Shown one piece after another: positions 19,838-29,406 of a DNA stretch of 64,000 nucleotides. The notes under the pieces are model-generated. The model did not search any database and was not told where the DNA came from. It saw only the letters and a list, made by a program, of their open reading frames with translations. The DNA comes from Clostridiales bacterium (GTDB lineage Bacteria; Bacillota; Clostridia; Peptostreptococcales; Acidaminobacteraceae), in NCBI GenBank assembly GCA_021107455.1, contig JAIOSU010000143.1, positions 1-64,000 on the forward strand, in the 5' to 3' direction. Numbering within the stretch: the stretch's first letter is position 1; each line of letters starts with the position of its first letter. The position numbers were made by a program, and so were the translations under genes.

Positions 19838-21499
19838 TTGAAGAATAATTTAAGATTACAAGGACTGGTCTTAGGATTGGTTCTTTTGTTGGCATCCATG
19901 GGATTTCTTCTTATAAAATATAATAAATCCGCATCTGCTTGGTATGATGATACCATTTCAAACTTAATGGGCGATCAAGCCCCCAAGACACTAATCGTCG
20001 GAAGAACACTTGACTCCATTGGTCTTGATCCAGCTGTCGTCACCGATTCAGAATCCTTTCAGGTCACTACCAATATCTATGAAGGACTTGTTAAATTCGA
20101 TACTACAGGATCCGAGGTTCTACCAAGTCTCGCTGAAAGTTGGAAGATGAGCGAGGATGGGAAAACATGGGTCTTCAAGATACGTGACAACATCAAATTC
20201 CACGACGGTTCCAAACTCAACGCCGAAGCAGTCTCATTCAATTTTCACCGTTGGATGGATATCGACAGCCCATATCATGCGGGGCATTTCAGTTATTGGA
20301 GCTACAGTTTTGGTGGTTTCCCAGGAATCGTGAAAAGCGTCACCGCACTTTCAGATTATTCGCTTGAGATTGTACTGAATGAACCTTATGCTCCATTTTT
20401 AAGCGTACTTTCAATGCCGTCTTTTGGAATTGCAAGTCCAGAAGCCATCATGAAATACAATGAGAATTTAAAACTCAGTCCTGTGGGTACTGGACCTTTC
20501 ATGTTTGAATCCTGGGAAAAGAATATTCAAATCACTCTTGAAAAAAATAAGGATTATTGGGGTACGAAAGCCAAAGTCGATCAGGTTGTTTTCAAGAAAA
20601 TCAGTTCACAAATCAGTAAAATTGACTTGCTTTTAGATGGCGAGGTGCATATCGTCGACGGCTTAAACCCATCTGAAGTCGACCAATCAAGAACAGACAA
20701 GCGTTTAAAACTTTATTATAGACCCTATTTCAATATCAGTTATATGGCACTCAACCACAACATAGAACCATTCGACAATCTGAAAGTCCGACAAGCCATA
20801 AGTCTTCTGATCGATAAAAACGAAATGATCAACGATGATCCCAATCCACTTACCAGACCTGCAAACACATTTTTGCCACCTGTTTTGCTCGGTTATCATG
20901 AATCCATCAAATCTCCCGAACCGGATGTCAATGCAGCCAAAAGACTTCTTTCAGAAGCTGGATATCCAGACGGGTTTACCACTTCGTTATGGGTGATGGA
21001 CCAACCAAGGGGATATATATCAAATCCTGTTCAAGTAGCGAAGTTTTTACAATCCGAGCTTTCAAAAGCCAGTATCACTGTGGATCTTCACATTATCAAA
21101 TGGGATACATTTATTGAAGCCATCAAAGAAGGCGATCACCCGATGGCAATTGTCGGATGGAACGGTGACATCGTGGATCCAGACAATTTCCTCTATACAT
21201 TTTTCTCTTCGGAAAACACTAAGTCGGGACTAGCACTGAACTATTCATTTTATGAAAATCCCACTGTGGACCGACTATTGGAACAAGCGAGAAATGTAAC
21301 GGACGTTGAATTCAGGAAAAGTCTTTACAGAGAAATACAGGAAATCATTGCCTCAGAGGTTGTATCCATACCTTTGACCCATACAATGACAGCCATTGGG
21401 TCATCCAATCTCGTCAAAGGATTCGAACCGCATATTACCGGAAAGGAAGTCCTGAATCAAATCGAGTTGATTGATGAAACGGACAAGGACGGAAAATGA
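19838..21499 (+). CDS. Peptide-type extracellular solute-binding protein (SBP_bac_5 family), N-terminally anchored without lipobox
   Basis: SLAESWKMSEDGKTWVFKIRDNIKFHDGSKLNAEAVSFNF, VRQAISLLIDKNEM, AKRLLSEAGYPDGF; TTG start after AAAGGGGA; no Cys in or after the signal region. Confidence 0.9.
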   Translation: MKNNLRLQGLVLGLVLLLASMGFLLIKYNKSASAWYDDTISNLMGDQAPKTLIVGRTLDSIGLDPAVVTDSESFQVTTNIYEGLVKFDTTGSEVLPSLAESWKMSEDGKTWVFKIRDNIKFHDGSKLNAEAVSFNFHRWMDIDSPYHAGHFSYWSYSFGGFPGIVKSVTALSDYSLEIVLNEPYAPFLSVLSMPSFGIASPEAIMKYNENLKLSPVGTGPFMFESWEKNIQITLEKNKDYWGTKAKVDQVVFKKISSQISKIDLLLDGEVHIVDGLNPSEVDQSRTDKRLKLYYRPYFNISYMALNHNIEPFDNLKVRQAISLLIDKNEMINDDPNPLTRPANTFLPPVLLGYHESIKSPEPDVNAAKRLLSEAGYPDGFTTSLWVMDQPRGYISNPVQVAKFLQSELSKASITVDLHIIKWDTFIEAIKEGDHPMAIVGWNGDIVDPDNFLYTFFSSENTKSGLALNYSFYENPTVDRLLEQARNVTDVEFRKSLYREIQEIIASEVVSIPLTHTMTAIGSSNLVKGFEPHITGKEVLNQIELIDETDKDGK

Positions 21500-22095
21500 T
21501 TATAAGAATTAGGAATTTGTTGATTTTACCAGTTTTGGCAATAATTCTTTATCTGATTTCAACAAACAATCCACTCTCTACCAATCTGAACGCACACGTA
21601 ATCCCTTCTCTGCCAAGACCAATAGCAGAAGAGACCATACTTGTCACATCGGCGGGACAAAGTACGGACACTTATATCATCAAGGATATTTCAAACAAGT
21701 TGATGATTCATAATTTTTTTATGCCACAAGCTGTGAATGATGACCTTGAAGAGATCAATACGATTGTTTTTGTCATTGGGTACAGCCCTCTCAGCGAGAA
21801 AGTTAACCAACTGAGCTATGAAAATGAGCTCAAAAGAATTGATAGTCTCTTGAACTATGCCTCCAATAATGAAGTCACTGTCATTTCCGTTTTTATTGGT
21901 GGCAAACAGCGCCGCGTGTCAGAAACCGATGAGATGCTTGGAAGCATTATTCCAAAATCCCATTATGTTATATCAACTTTCGAGGGTGATTTTGACCATT
22001 TCATTTCTGAAATGGCCAGACAAAACGATATCCCCTTGACTTTAGTTGAGAATATCACAGATGTATCAGAACCCTATGCATCTGCATTCAGGTAA
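21496..22095 (+). CDS. Small secreted/membrane-anchored protein of unknown function (possibly the DUF6305 family, from memory)
   Basis: N-terminal TM, then EETILVTSAGQSTDTYIIKDISNKL; ATGA start/stop overlap with upstream SBP gene. Confidence 0.65.
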   Translation: MIIRIRNLLILPVLAIILYLISTNNPLSTNLNAHVIPSLPRPIAEETILVTSAGQSTDTYIIKDISNKLMIHNFFMPQAVNDDLEEINTIVFVIGYSPLSEKVNQLSYENELKRIDSLLNYASNNEVTVISVFIGGKQRRVSETDEMLGSIIPKSHYVISTFEGDFDHFISEMARQNDIPLTLVENITDVSEPYASAFR

Positions 22096-22104
22096 GAGGT
22101 CTAT

Positions 22105-23466
22105 ATGATAGGAACTCAAAACAAAGACGAACTCAAATATGGTTTTGCGACGCTTTTTTTAGTGATGATGGCGGTCTTTTTTCCTGCGGTAACAGAAGAA
22201 TCATGGTTCAACATGATTGTCAAAATCAGAGAAGCAATCACTACTGGAGATAGCGGACACTTAATTTTACCTGCCGCATCAAACAATTTTTTACATGCGG
22301 TTCAAAGCACGCTGATTTTTCTCAGCATCTCATGTGTTCTCGTGCTTACAGGCAGTCAAAAGAAGATCAACGATAACATTCGATATGCGATTCACTTTTC
22401 AGCTTTCATTGGGATGAATCTGTTGATCGGTTATTGGATGAAGCTGCCTTGGGAGCCACTTAACGGAATGGTATCCGCACTTGTAACCCTACTTTTGATC
22501 AAACCTTCAATAGGTGACAACTATCCATTATTTCGATCATCAGTGTTGTCCATTCAGATTTTTTTTGCGTTCTCCTGGCTTAACATCATGCCGGCATTGA
22601 ACTCTTATCAATTTGGAGTCACTGATGTAGCCACCAGCATAAAAATCACATCAGTATATCTGCACAGTACATCCGTGATGAACTTTATGGGACTTGCATT
22701 TTTTCTTCCTATGTTTTTGTCTGCAATCATCACATCGATTCTTTTCATGTCACATGACAGGAATATCAGTATCGCAAAGGAGAACTTTCAGAAAGAAAAA
22801 GCACTTGTCGCCATTCAATCACAAGCGATGGAAAATAGAATTTATGAGGAGATCAACTCACTTACCCACGATCTCAAAACACCCCTTGTCACCATCAGAG
22901 GGCTCAATTCACTGCTGTCCATATCAAAAGATATCGGAAAAATAGGTGACTATACCGATCGCATTGAAAGTGCTGTCGGAAAAATGTCGGAGATGATTTC
23001 AAGTTTTCTGTACGATTCCTCAAGACAGCATCTGAATGTCGATGAAGTCGTTCAATATGTGCGGGCACAAATACCGGTTGAGGATGAACGACTAAATATT
23101 GAAATCCATGCGGAACCTGACTTACCTAGTATCTATGTCAACAAAATCCGCGTAGTCCGCGCACTGATCAACTTGATAGAGAACGCCATTGTAGTCCCCT
23201 ATACTCATGATTTCAAAGAAATTAATATTGAAGTCACCAGAAACGGCGACGATATCCAAATCATTATTTCTGACAACGGCATAGGCATCTCAAAAGAGAA
23301 ACTGGACAAAATTTGGATTGCTGGCTTCTCCACGAATCAAACTTCGGGTCTTGGTCTTTCCTTTGCCAAAAAAGTGATCGAAGACAACGAAGGCACTATA
23401 AAGCTCAAAAGTGAAGTAGGCATTGGTACAGTCGTGACTGTTTCATTTCCCGGACACTCCTCTTAA
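22105..23466 (+). CDS. Multi-TM sensor histidine kinase
   Basis: H-box LTHDLKTPLVTIRGL, N-box ALINLIENAIV, DNGIGISKEKLDKIW, TSGLGLSFAKKVIE; about 6-7 predicted TMs N-terminally. Confidence 0.9.
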   Translation: MIGTQNKDELKYGFATLFLVMMAVFFPAVTEESWFNMIVKIREAITTGDSGHLILPAASNNFLHAVQSTLIFLSISCVLVLTGSQKKINDNIRYAIHFSAFIGMNLLIGYWMKLPWEPLNGMVSALVTLLLIKPSIGDNYPLFRSSVLSIQIFFAFSWLNIMPALNSYQFGVTDVATSIKITSVYLHSTSVMNFMGLAFFLPMFLSAIITSILFMSHDRNISIAKENFQKEKALVAIQSQAMENRIYEEINSLTHDLKTPLVTIRGLNSLLSISKDIGKIGDYTDRIESAVGKMSEMISSFLYDSSRQHLNVDEVVQYVRAQIPVEDERLNIEIHAEPDLPSIYVNKIRVVRALINLIENAIVVPYTHDFKEINIEVTRNGDDIQIIISDNGIGISKEKLDKIWIAGFSTNQTSGLGLSFAKKVIEDNEGTIKLKSEVGIGTVVTVSFPGHSS

Positions 23467-23481
23467 GAAAGGTGGTCAACC

Positions 23482-24117
23482 ATGCAATCAGAGCGTAAGA
23501 AAAAAATCCTCATTATTGACGATGAAGCGGATATAGTTTACACCATCAAAGAAATATGTCTCTATTCCGGTTATGAAGTTGTCACTGCAAGTACCGGAAT
23601 CGAAGGAGTCAAAAAGTGTATCGATGAGAACCCAAACCTCGTGATTGTGGATTATCACATGCCGGGTTGGGATGGACTTACCACAGTAAAAAAAATCAAG
23701 GAACTGGATGAGGCGGTTGCAATCCTTGTCCTGACAGTTGATGAACGACAGGAAATCTCAGACAAATTTATCGAAGTCGGAGCGACAGACTTTGCAATCA
23801 AACCGATCAAGGCACCTGATTTGATCGCACGAATCAACGTCAATCTCAGAATCAACGCCATCCAGCTTCAATCCATGCGCTCCAGAGAAAAAATCTATGT
23901 GGAAAAAGGAATCAGTGCCGCTACTCTTTCATTGATCGTCGATTATTTGAAGGCGCAAACTGAAGGCGTTACCATTGACGATGTGGCACTCGGTGTGAGC
24001 CTTGCCTATCAAACTGTACATCGATACATCCATCATCTTCTGGATACAGGTGTTGTCGAAGTGATTCCAGTATATGGACAGGTCGGCAGACCTAAAAATA
24101 TCTATAGATTATGTTAA
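23482..24117 (+). CDS. Response regulator with CitB/DcuR-like C-terminal HTH
   Basis: IIDDEADIVYTIKE, VDYHMPGWDGL, IKPIKAPDL receiver motifs; C-terminus EKGISAATLSLIVDYLKAQTEGVTIDDVALGVSLAYQTVHRYIHHLLDTGVVEVIPVYGQVGRPKNIYR. Confidence 0.88.
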   Translation: MQSERKKKILIIDDEADIVYTIKEICLYSGYEVVTASTGIEGVKKCIDENPNLVIVDYHMPGWDGLTTVKKIKELDEAVAILVLTVDERQEISDKFIEVGATDFAIKPIKAPDLIARINVNLRINAIQLQSMRSREKIYVEKGISAATLSLIVDYLKAQTEGVTIDDVALGVSLAYQTVHRYIHHLLDTGVVEVIPVYGQVGRPKNIYRLC

Positions 24118-24253
24118 ATTCTCATTGCACATGTGAATGATTTGTAAATAAAATCAGAATAATCTCTCAGAGAAATATGTTAGAAAAATTTTCATTTGGT
24201 TTTCCTCCCTATATAATGATTTTAAGTTAAAAATAATCTCTAGGAGGAATACC

Positions 24254-25783
24254 ATGAAATCAAAAGACACTGCTGTCAAGAACAAGGGTTTATTCACTCG
24301 TTTTCTTGACCTGGTGGAAAGAGGCGGAAACAAATTGCCTCATCCTGTAACTATTTTCGTCATCTTATCCCTTATTGTTATTATTATTTCAGAAATTGCG
24401 GCACGCACCAACTTGACTGTATCTTACTATGATGCAAGATCAAAAGCTGATGCGACTGTTTCAGCGGTATCACTTTTAAATGCTGAAGGCATCCGTTACA
24501 TGTTCACTTCAGCTACAAAGAACTTCACAAGCTTCGCACCGCTCGGAACTGTGCTTGTAGCAATGCTTGGTGTAGGTGTAGCAGAAGGTACTGGACTTAT
24601 CGGTGCCACACTTAAGAAAATCGTACTTGGAACTCCAAAGAAACTCATTACTGCTGTTGTAGTATTGATGGGTATCATGTCAAACGTCGCATCAGATGCG
24701 GGTTACGTTGTACTTGTTCCACTTGGTGCCATTGTATTTTTAAGTTTCGGTAGACATCCACTCGCTGGTCTTGCAGCTGCATTTGCCGGCGTTTCAGCAG
24801 GTTTCTCAGCAAACCTATTACTTGGTACACTTGATCCATTACTTCAAGGGATCACAAATGAAGCTATTAAAGTTGGCGGTTTTGACTTTGAAATTTTACC
24901 AACTGCAAACTACTACTTCATGTTCGTCTCGACTTTCCTTCTCACAATCCTTGGTACTTGGGTCACTGAAAGAATAGTCGAGCCTAGACTTGGTGAATAC
25001 AAAGGTGAAAAACTCATTGAAACAATGGAAGTTTCTCCTGCTGAGAAAAAAGGTCTCAAAATGGCCGGACTCTCTATCCTTGCATTCTCAGCACTAATGT
25101 TATTCCTCACTGTTCCAAGCAATGGCCTACTAAGAGTGGATGGCGACCTCAATCCATTCATCGGAAACGGTCTTGTTCCAACAATCATGTTGTTCTTCTT
25201 GATTCCTGGTATCGCATTTGGTATGGCTGCCGGAACAATCAAGAGCGATAAAGATATTGTTCACTCAATGGGTAAAGCTATGGCTTCCATGGGTGGATAC
25301 CTTGTTCTTGCATTCGTGGCGTCACAGTTCGTTGCATACTTCAGCCACACCAACCTTGGAATCATCCTTGCTGTAAGTGGAGCAAACTTCCTTCAAGCAA
25401 TTGGATTCACTGGTTTACCATTAGTACTTGCATTTATTGTTGTTGCAGCATTCATCAACTTGTTCATTGGTTCAGCTTCTGCGAAGTGGGCGATTATGGC
25501 TCCAATATTCGTTCCGATGTTGATCCGTCTTGGAATCACGCCTGAGTTCACACAACTTGCATACAGAATTGGTGACTCTTCAACAAACATCATATCACCA
25601 CTCATGTCTTACTTTGCAGTTATCATCACATTTGCACAAAAATATGAGGAAGACACAGGTATCGGTACTTTGATCTCAATGATGCTTCCATACTCAATCA
25701 TCTTCTTGTTGGGCTGGACAATCATGATGGCTCTCTGGTACTTCACTGGATTGCCAATCGGTCCTGATGCGTTCATGAGATAA
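24254..25783 (+). CDS. AbgT family transporter
   Basis: LDLVERGGNKLPHPVTIFVILSL, APLGTVLVAMLGVGVAEGTGLI, SDAGYVVLVPLGA, AGVSAGFSANLLLGTLDPLLQGIT. Confidence 0.92.
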   Translation: MKSKDTAVKNKGLFTRFLDLVERGGNKLPHPVTIFVILSLIVIIISEIAARTNLTVSYYDARSKADATVSAVSLLNAEGIRYMFTSATKNFTSFAPLGTVLVAMLGVGVAEGTGLIGATLKKIVLGTPKKLITAVVVLMGIMSNVASDAGYVVLVPLGAIVFLSFGRHPLAGLAAAFAGVSAGFSANLLLGTLDPLLQGITNEAIKVGGFDFEILPTANYYFMFVSTFLLTILGTWVTERIVEPRLGEYKGEKLIETMEVSPAEKKGLKMAGLSILAFSALMLFLTVPSNGLLRVDGDLNPFIGNGLVPTIMLFFLIPGIAFGMAAGTIKSDKDIVHSMGKAMASMGGYLVLAFVASQFVAYFSHTNLGIILAVSGANFLQAIGFTGLPLVLAFIVVAAFINLFIGSASAKWAIMAPIFVPMLIRLGITPEFTQLAYRIGDSSTNIISPLMSYFAVIITFAQKYEEDTGIGTLISMMLPYSIIFLLGWTIMMALWYFTGLPIGPDAFMR

Positions 25784-25796
25784 TCGTTAAAACACT

Positions 25797-25828
25797 AAGA
25801 GACATCTGCTATAATAAAGATGTCTCTT
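25797..25828 (+). terminator. Rho-independent terminator after the AbgT transporter gene
   Basis: AAGAGACATCT-gctataataa-AGATGTCTCTT followed by a T-rich run. Confidence 0.8.
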
Positions 25829-25859
25829 ACTTTTTACTATTTTTTTGGAGGTAATGAAT

Positions 25860-26975
25860 ATGATCAACAAGGAAAGAATCGTTAACTCATTTATGGATTA
25901 TGTAAAAATATCAAGCCCTACAAAACAAGAAGGAAAATTTGCCGAGTTCATTTCTAAAGAACTTGAAGCCCTCGGTATGGAAGTCACGATAGATGATGCT
26001 GGTCCCAAAGTGGGCAGTGATACTGGAAATGTCATAGCCAAACTGAAAGGTAACGCTCCTGGTGAAACCATATTGTTCAGTTGCCACATGGATACTGTAT
26101 CTCCTGGCATCGACATTAAACCTGAAATCCGCGATGGCGTGATTTACAGTGACGGCACCACTGTTCTCGGTGGTGATGACAAAGCTGGAATCGCTGCTGT
26201 AGTGGAAGCCATAAGAGCAATCAAGGAAAACAATCTCCCTCACGCAGATATCGAAATCGCATTCAGTATATTTGAGGAAGGTGGCCTTCACGGCGCTAAG
26301 AATATCGATTATTCAACTCTTAATGCCAAAAGAGCATTTATCTTAGATAGTGGTGGAGAGCCTGGACAAATCATCGTCAAAGGTCCTGCCCAAGACAAGA
26401 TTGATGTAAAAGTCCTTGGAAAATCCGCTCATGCGGGCGTCGCACCTGAAGAAGGCATCAGCGCCATCATGGTTGCCAGCGCAGCGATCAGCCGTATGAA
26501 ACTGCTGAGAATCGATGAGGAGACTACTGCAAACATCGGAACCATAGAAGGCGGTAGCGTCACAAACATCGTTACTCCAGAAGTCATCATCAAAGCAGAA
26601 GCCAGAAGTCTTGACAACGACAAACTCAAAGCGCAATCAGACCATATGGTGGAATGTTTTGAGTCAGCGGCAAAAGAGTTCGGTGCAAAAGTTGAATGCG
26701 ATGTCGTTCGTATGTATTCTGCGTTCTCTGTTGATGTTGAAGCACCGATCGTGAAAACAACCATAAAGGCATGCGAGAACATCGGTCTGAAGCCATTTAC
26801 AGCCGCATCAGGCGGTGGTAGCGACACCAATGTGTACAACGCCAACGGAATCACTGCCATCAACCTAGGAATTGGCGAGAAAAAACCACACACGCTTGAA
26901 GAGCATCTCCACATTAAGGATCTTGTGGATTCATCAAGATTGGTGATGGAACTGATTAAGATACATTTATCATAG
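25860..26975 (+). CDS. M20 family metallopeptidase (PepT-like tripeptidase)
   Basis: FSCHMDTVSPGIDIKP, LGGDDKAGIAAVVEAI, FEEGGLHGAKN, KSAHAGVAPEEGISAI, GGGSDTNVYNANGI; ATG at 25860 after GGAGG. Confidence 0.9.
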   Translation: MINKERIVNSFMDYVKISSPTKQEGKFAEFISKELEALGMEVTIDDAGPKVGSDTGNVIAKLKGNAPGETILFSCHMDTVSPGIDIKPEIRDGVIYSDGTTVLGGDDKAGIAAVVEAIRAIKENNLPHADIEIAFSIFEEGGLHGAKNIDYSTLNAKRAFILDSGGEPGQIIVKGPAQDKIDVKVLGKSAHAGVAPEEGISAIMVASAAISRMKLLRIDEETTANIGTIEGGSVTNIVTPEVIIKAEARSLDNDKLKAQSDHMVECFESAAKEFGAKVECDVVRMYSAFSVDVEAPIVKTTIKACENIGLKPFTAASGGGSDTNVYNANGITAINLGIGEKKPHTLEEHLHIKDLVDSSRLVMELIKIHLS

Positions 26976-26978
26976 AAT

Positions 26979-27012
26979 AAATGCCAAGAGTGCTCGCACT
27001 CTTGGCATTTCA
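26979..27012. terminator. Bidirectional terminator between convergent genes
   Basis: AAATGCCAAGAGTGC-TC-GCACTCTTGGCATTT. Confidence 0.85.
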
Positions 27013-27014
27013 TT

Positions 27015-29204
27015 TTACCGTCTTACCCCCAATAAAACATTGTTTTTTGTGAAATCATCAATTTCTTCCTGGGTGTTTAGTTCCAAATCCGGAACATAAA
27101 TGATATTTCTAAATCCCATATATTCCAGCCTGGTGTAATCTTCCATATTAGTCATCATTGGTGCAATCTGCCGTTTCAATTCTTGATCTATCACCTTAAG
27201 TTGATCGAAATCAAAAAATGCGGCTACAAACGCATCAGGATGGATTGTCAGCCATTCCATCACTTCCGAAACGGTTTTCTCTTCATGAAGTTGCCCTATC
27301 CCAAACCCGTTGACCCCCTCATCATATAATCGAGTGAGATTGTTCACTTCAGCGGAATCCAACCATTCAATATCCTCCATGGACCATTCGCCTTTGTCTG
27401 GCTCCAAATCCGTCATATCAATTTGATTTTCCATGAAACCTGCAATCAAATTTTGTTCAAGTATAACAGCAGAACTGTTGATTTCTTTCAAAGCCTGTTC
27501 ATAACTTTCGCGGCACAGCTCGATATCCACAGATTCTTTCGTGAATCGATTCCACGCACGGCTGTTGTTGAAAACGCCATCCCGAGACATCTCAAATACA
27601 ATCTCATCCTGAATAAAAGACCCCTTAAGCATGTAAGTCTGTGAGGCAACAAATCCCGAATCCGAATTGATCAGATCCTGGCCAAACGCATACGGATTAA
27701 CATTAGCGAGGCCCATCAAATTAAGTATCGTCGGCATAAAATCAATTTGACCACCGACAGTATCTATAGTCTCCTCCACGTCTGAACCGGGAATATGGAC
27801 AATCAGTGGAATTCTGAGCATCTCTTCATAATCATAAGAATAACCCAAAAAAGCCGAAACATTGTCATGAATCGACTGATCCTTGCTGTTGAGCCCAAAA
27901 TGATCGCCATATATGACAATTATTGAGTTTTCATATAATCCAGATAGTTTCAGTTCTTCGATAAAAATGCCTATGGCATGATCGGAATATGCGACACCAT
28001 TCAAATAATCTCCGAACAACGTGCCCTCATCTGCTGCTTTCAGTGCAATTATTTTCTGATCATCGGGCAGCTCAAAAGGATTATGATTGGTTAAAGTAAT
28101 CAAAAAACTGTAGAATGGACTTTCAGCTTTTTCAAGATATTCCATGGATTGAGTGAAAAATTCCACATCATTCACCCCTAGACCAATGGGGTTTTCGCTC
28201 GAGAAATGATCCTCATGATAGTAAGTATCAAATCCCTGACCGGGATATGCGACTTCTCGATTCCAAAATTCTTTTTTATAACCATGGAGCACCAATGTTT
28301 CGTAACCGTGATCCTTCATAATCCAAGGTAGTCCATGGTACTTGTTATGCGAATAAGCACTATATGCCTGAGTGAAAATCGGCGCATATAGTCCATTCTG
28401 GCTTACAAATTCTGCATCAGAGGTATTCCCTTTTCCCAGTTGCTGAAAATAACTGTCGAAGTAAAATGAATCCTTCCCGATCATACTATTGAGTACCGGA
28501 GTCAGCTCTTGCCCTTCATATGCTTTTCCGATCATCATACTTTGAAGAGACTCCACCTGTATGACAATCAGATTTTTATCTTTGGCAATCCCAAAATACT
28601 CGCCTTCAGTATCATCCTTCTCTTCGAAATCCATCTCAAGTTCAGTATTTTGCTCAGTTGGTCCAGAGATCACAGAGGCGATATCCTTGATATGATACAT
28701 GAAAAATTCCTGATGGTTGATGCTTGAGGCGGCGTCTCCACCAATGGGGTTGACGATCAACATACCTATTGTGATTGCAACCATTACTCCAGAAATTATT
28801 TTGACCCTTTTTTTCACACCTTGATCCAGTAGTAAAAAAGGCACAATGACCAGTAAATCCATGAACAACAAAAGTTCTTTGAAGCCAATCAAATATAAAA
28901 TGGACTCCTTCACATCACCAAGTAGATGTGCTTCCCCAATCATATTTAAACTCAAACTCCTGTTGAAATATTTGAAATAAATGACGTCCACAAACATCAA
29001 AATGGAAACCAATAAATAAGCTGCAATGAAAGTCGGGACGTTTCCTTTAAAAAAGCGGTAAACCCAGGCAATGAACACCACGCTAAATGCGACAAGAACA
29101 AGTGCATTTCCAGTGACATTCATGAGCTGATAATATAGAAGCAATTTCAAAACAATCGCAATCAGAGCGAAATATGAACTTTTTTGGACAAGAAATTCTT
29201 TCAC
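27015..29204 (-). CDS. LTA synthase/phosphoglycerol transferase-like sulfatase-fold membrane protein with GDPD-like C-terminal segment
   Basis: Five N-terminal TMs; NLIVIQVESLQSMMIGK, GKGNTSDAEFVSQNGLYAP, SFLITLTNHNPFELPDD, IIVIYGDHFG; unusual C-terminal ~120 aa. Confidence 0.88.
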   Translation of the reverse strand: MKEFLVQKSSYFALIAIVLKLLLYYQLMNVTGNALVLVAFSVVFIAWVYRFFKGNVPTFIAAYLLVSILMFVDVIYFKYFNRSLSLNMIGEAHLLGDVKESILYLIGFKELLLFMDLLVIVPFLLLDQGVKKRVKIISGVMVAITIGMLIVNPIGGDAASSINHQEFFMYHIKDIASVISGPTEQNTELEMDFEEKDDTEGEYFGIAKDKNLIVIQVESLQSMMIGKAYEGQELTPVLNSMIGKDSFYFDSYFQQLGKGNTSDAEFVSQNGLYAPIFTQAYSAYSHNKYHGLPWIMKDHGYETLVLHGYKKEFWNREVAYPGQGFDTYYHEDHFSSENPIGLGVNDVEFFTQSMEYLEKAESPFYSFLITLTNHNPFELPDDQKIIALKAADEGTLFGDYLNGVAYSDHAIGIFIEELKLSGLYENSIIVIYGDHFGLNSKDQSIHDNVSAFLGYSYDYEEMLRIPLIVHIPGSDVEETIDTVGGQIDFMPTILNLMGLANVNPYAFGQDLINSDSGFVASQTYMLKGSFIQDEIVFEMSRDGVFNNSRAWNRFTKESVDIELCRESYEQALKEINSSAVILEQNLIAGFMENQIDMTDLEPDKGEWSMEDIEWLDSAEVNNLTRLYDEGVNGFGIGQLHEEKTVSEVMEWLTIHPDAFVAAFFDFDQLKVIDQELKRQIAPMMTNMEDYTRLEYMGFRNIIYVPDLELNTQEEIDDFTKNNVLLGVRR

Positions 29205-29235
29205 GATATTTCCTCATTTCATCATATGTAATAAT

Positions 29236-29280
29236 AGAAGAAAGACCGAACTATTGCCAAAGGCAGTTCAGTCTTTTTTG
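29236..29280. terminator. Terminator downstream of tRNA-Arg(TCG)
   Basis: AAAGACCGAAC-...-GTTCAGTCTTTTTT inverted repeat. Confidence 0.75.
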
Positions 29281-29357
29281 TGGTGCACCCGACGAGATTC
29301 GAACTCACAACCAACGGATTCGAAGTCCGCTACTCTATCCGATTGAGCTACGGGTGC
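29281..29357 (-). tRNA. tRNA-Arg (TCG)
   Basis: Cloverleaf GCACCCG...CGGACTTCGAATCCG...GAGTTCGAATCTC...CGGGTGCACCA, encoded CCA. Confidence 0.93.
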
Positions 29358-29377
29358 CAATGTTGAATATAAATAAA

Positions 29378-29401
29378 AAAGTCACTCCAAAGAGTGACTT
29401 T
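29378..29401 (-). terminator. Rho-independent terminator inside the tRNA cluster
   Basis: Minus strand AAAGTCACTC-TTTG-GAGTGACTTTTTTATTT. Confidence 0.8.
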
Positions 29402-29406
29402 CATCA

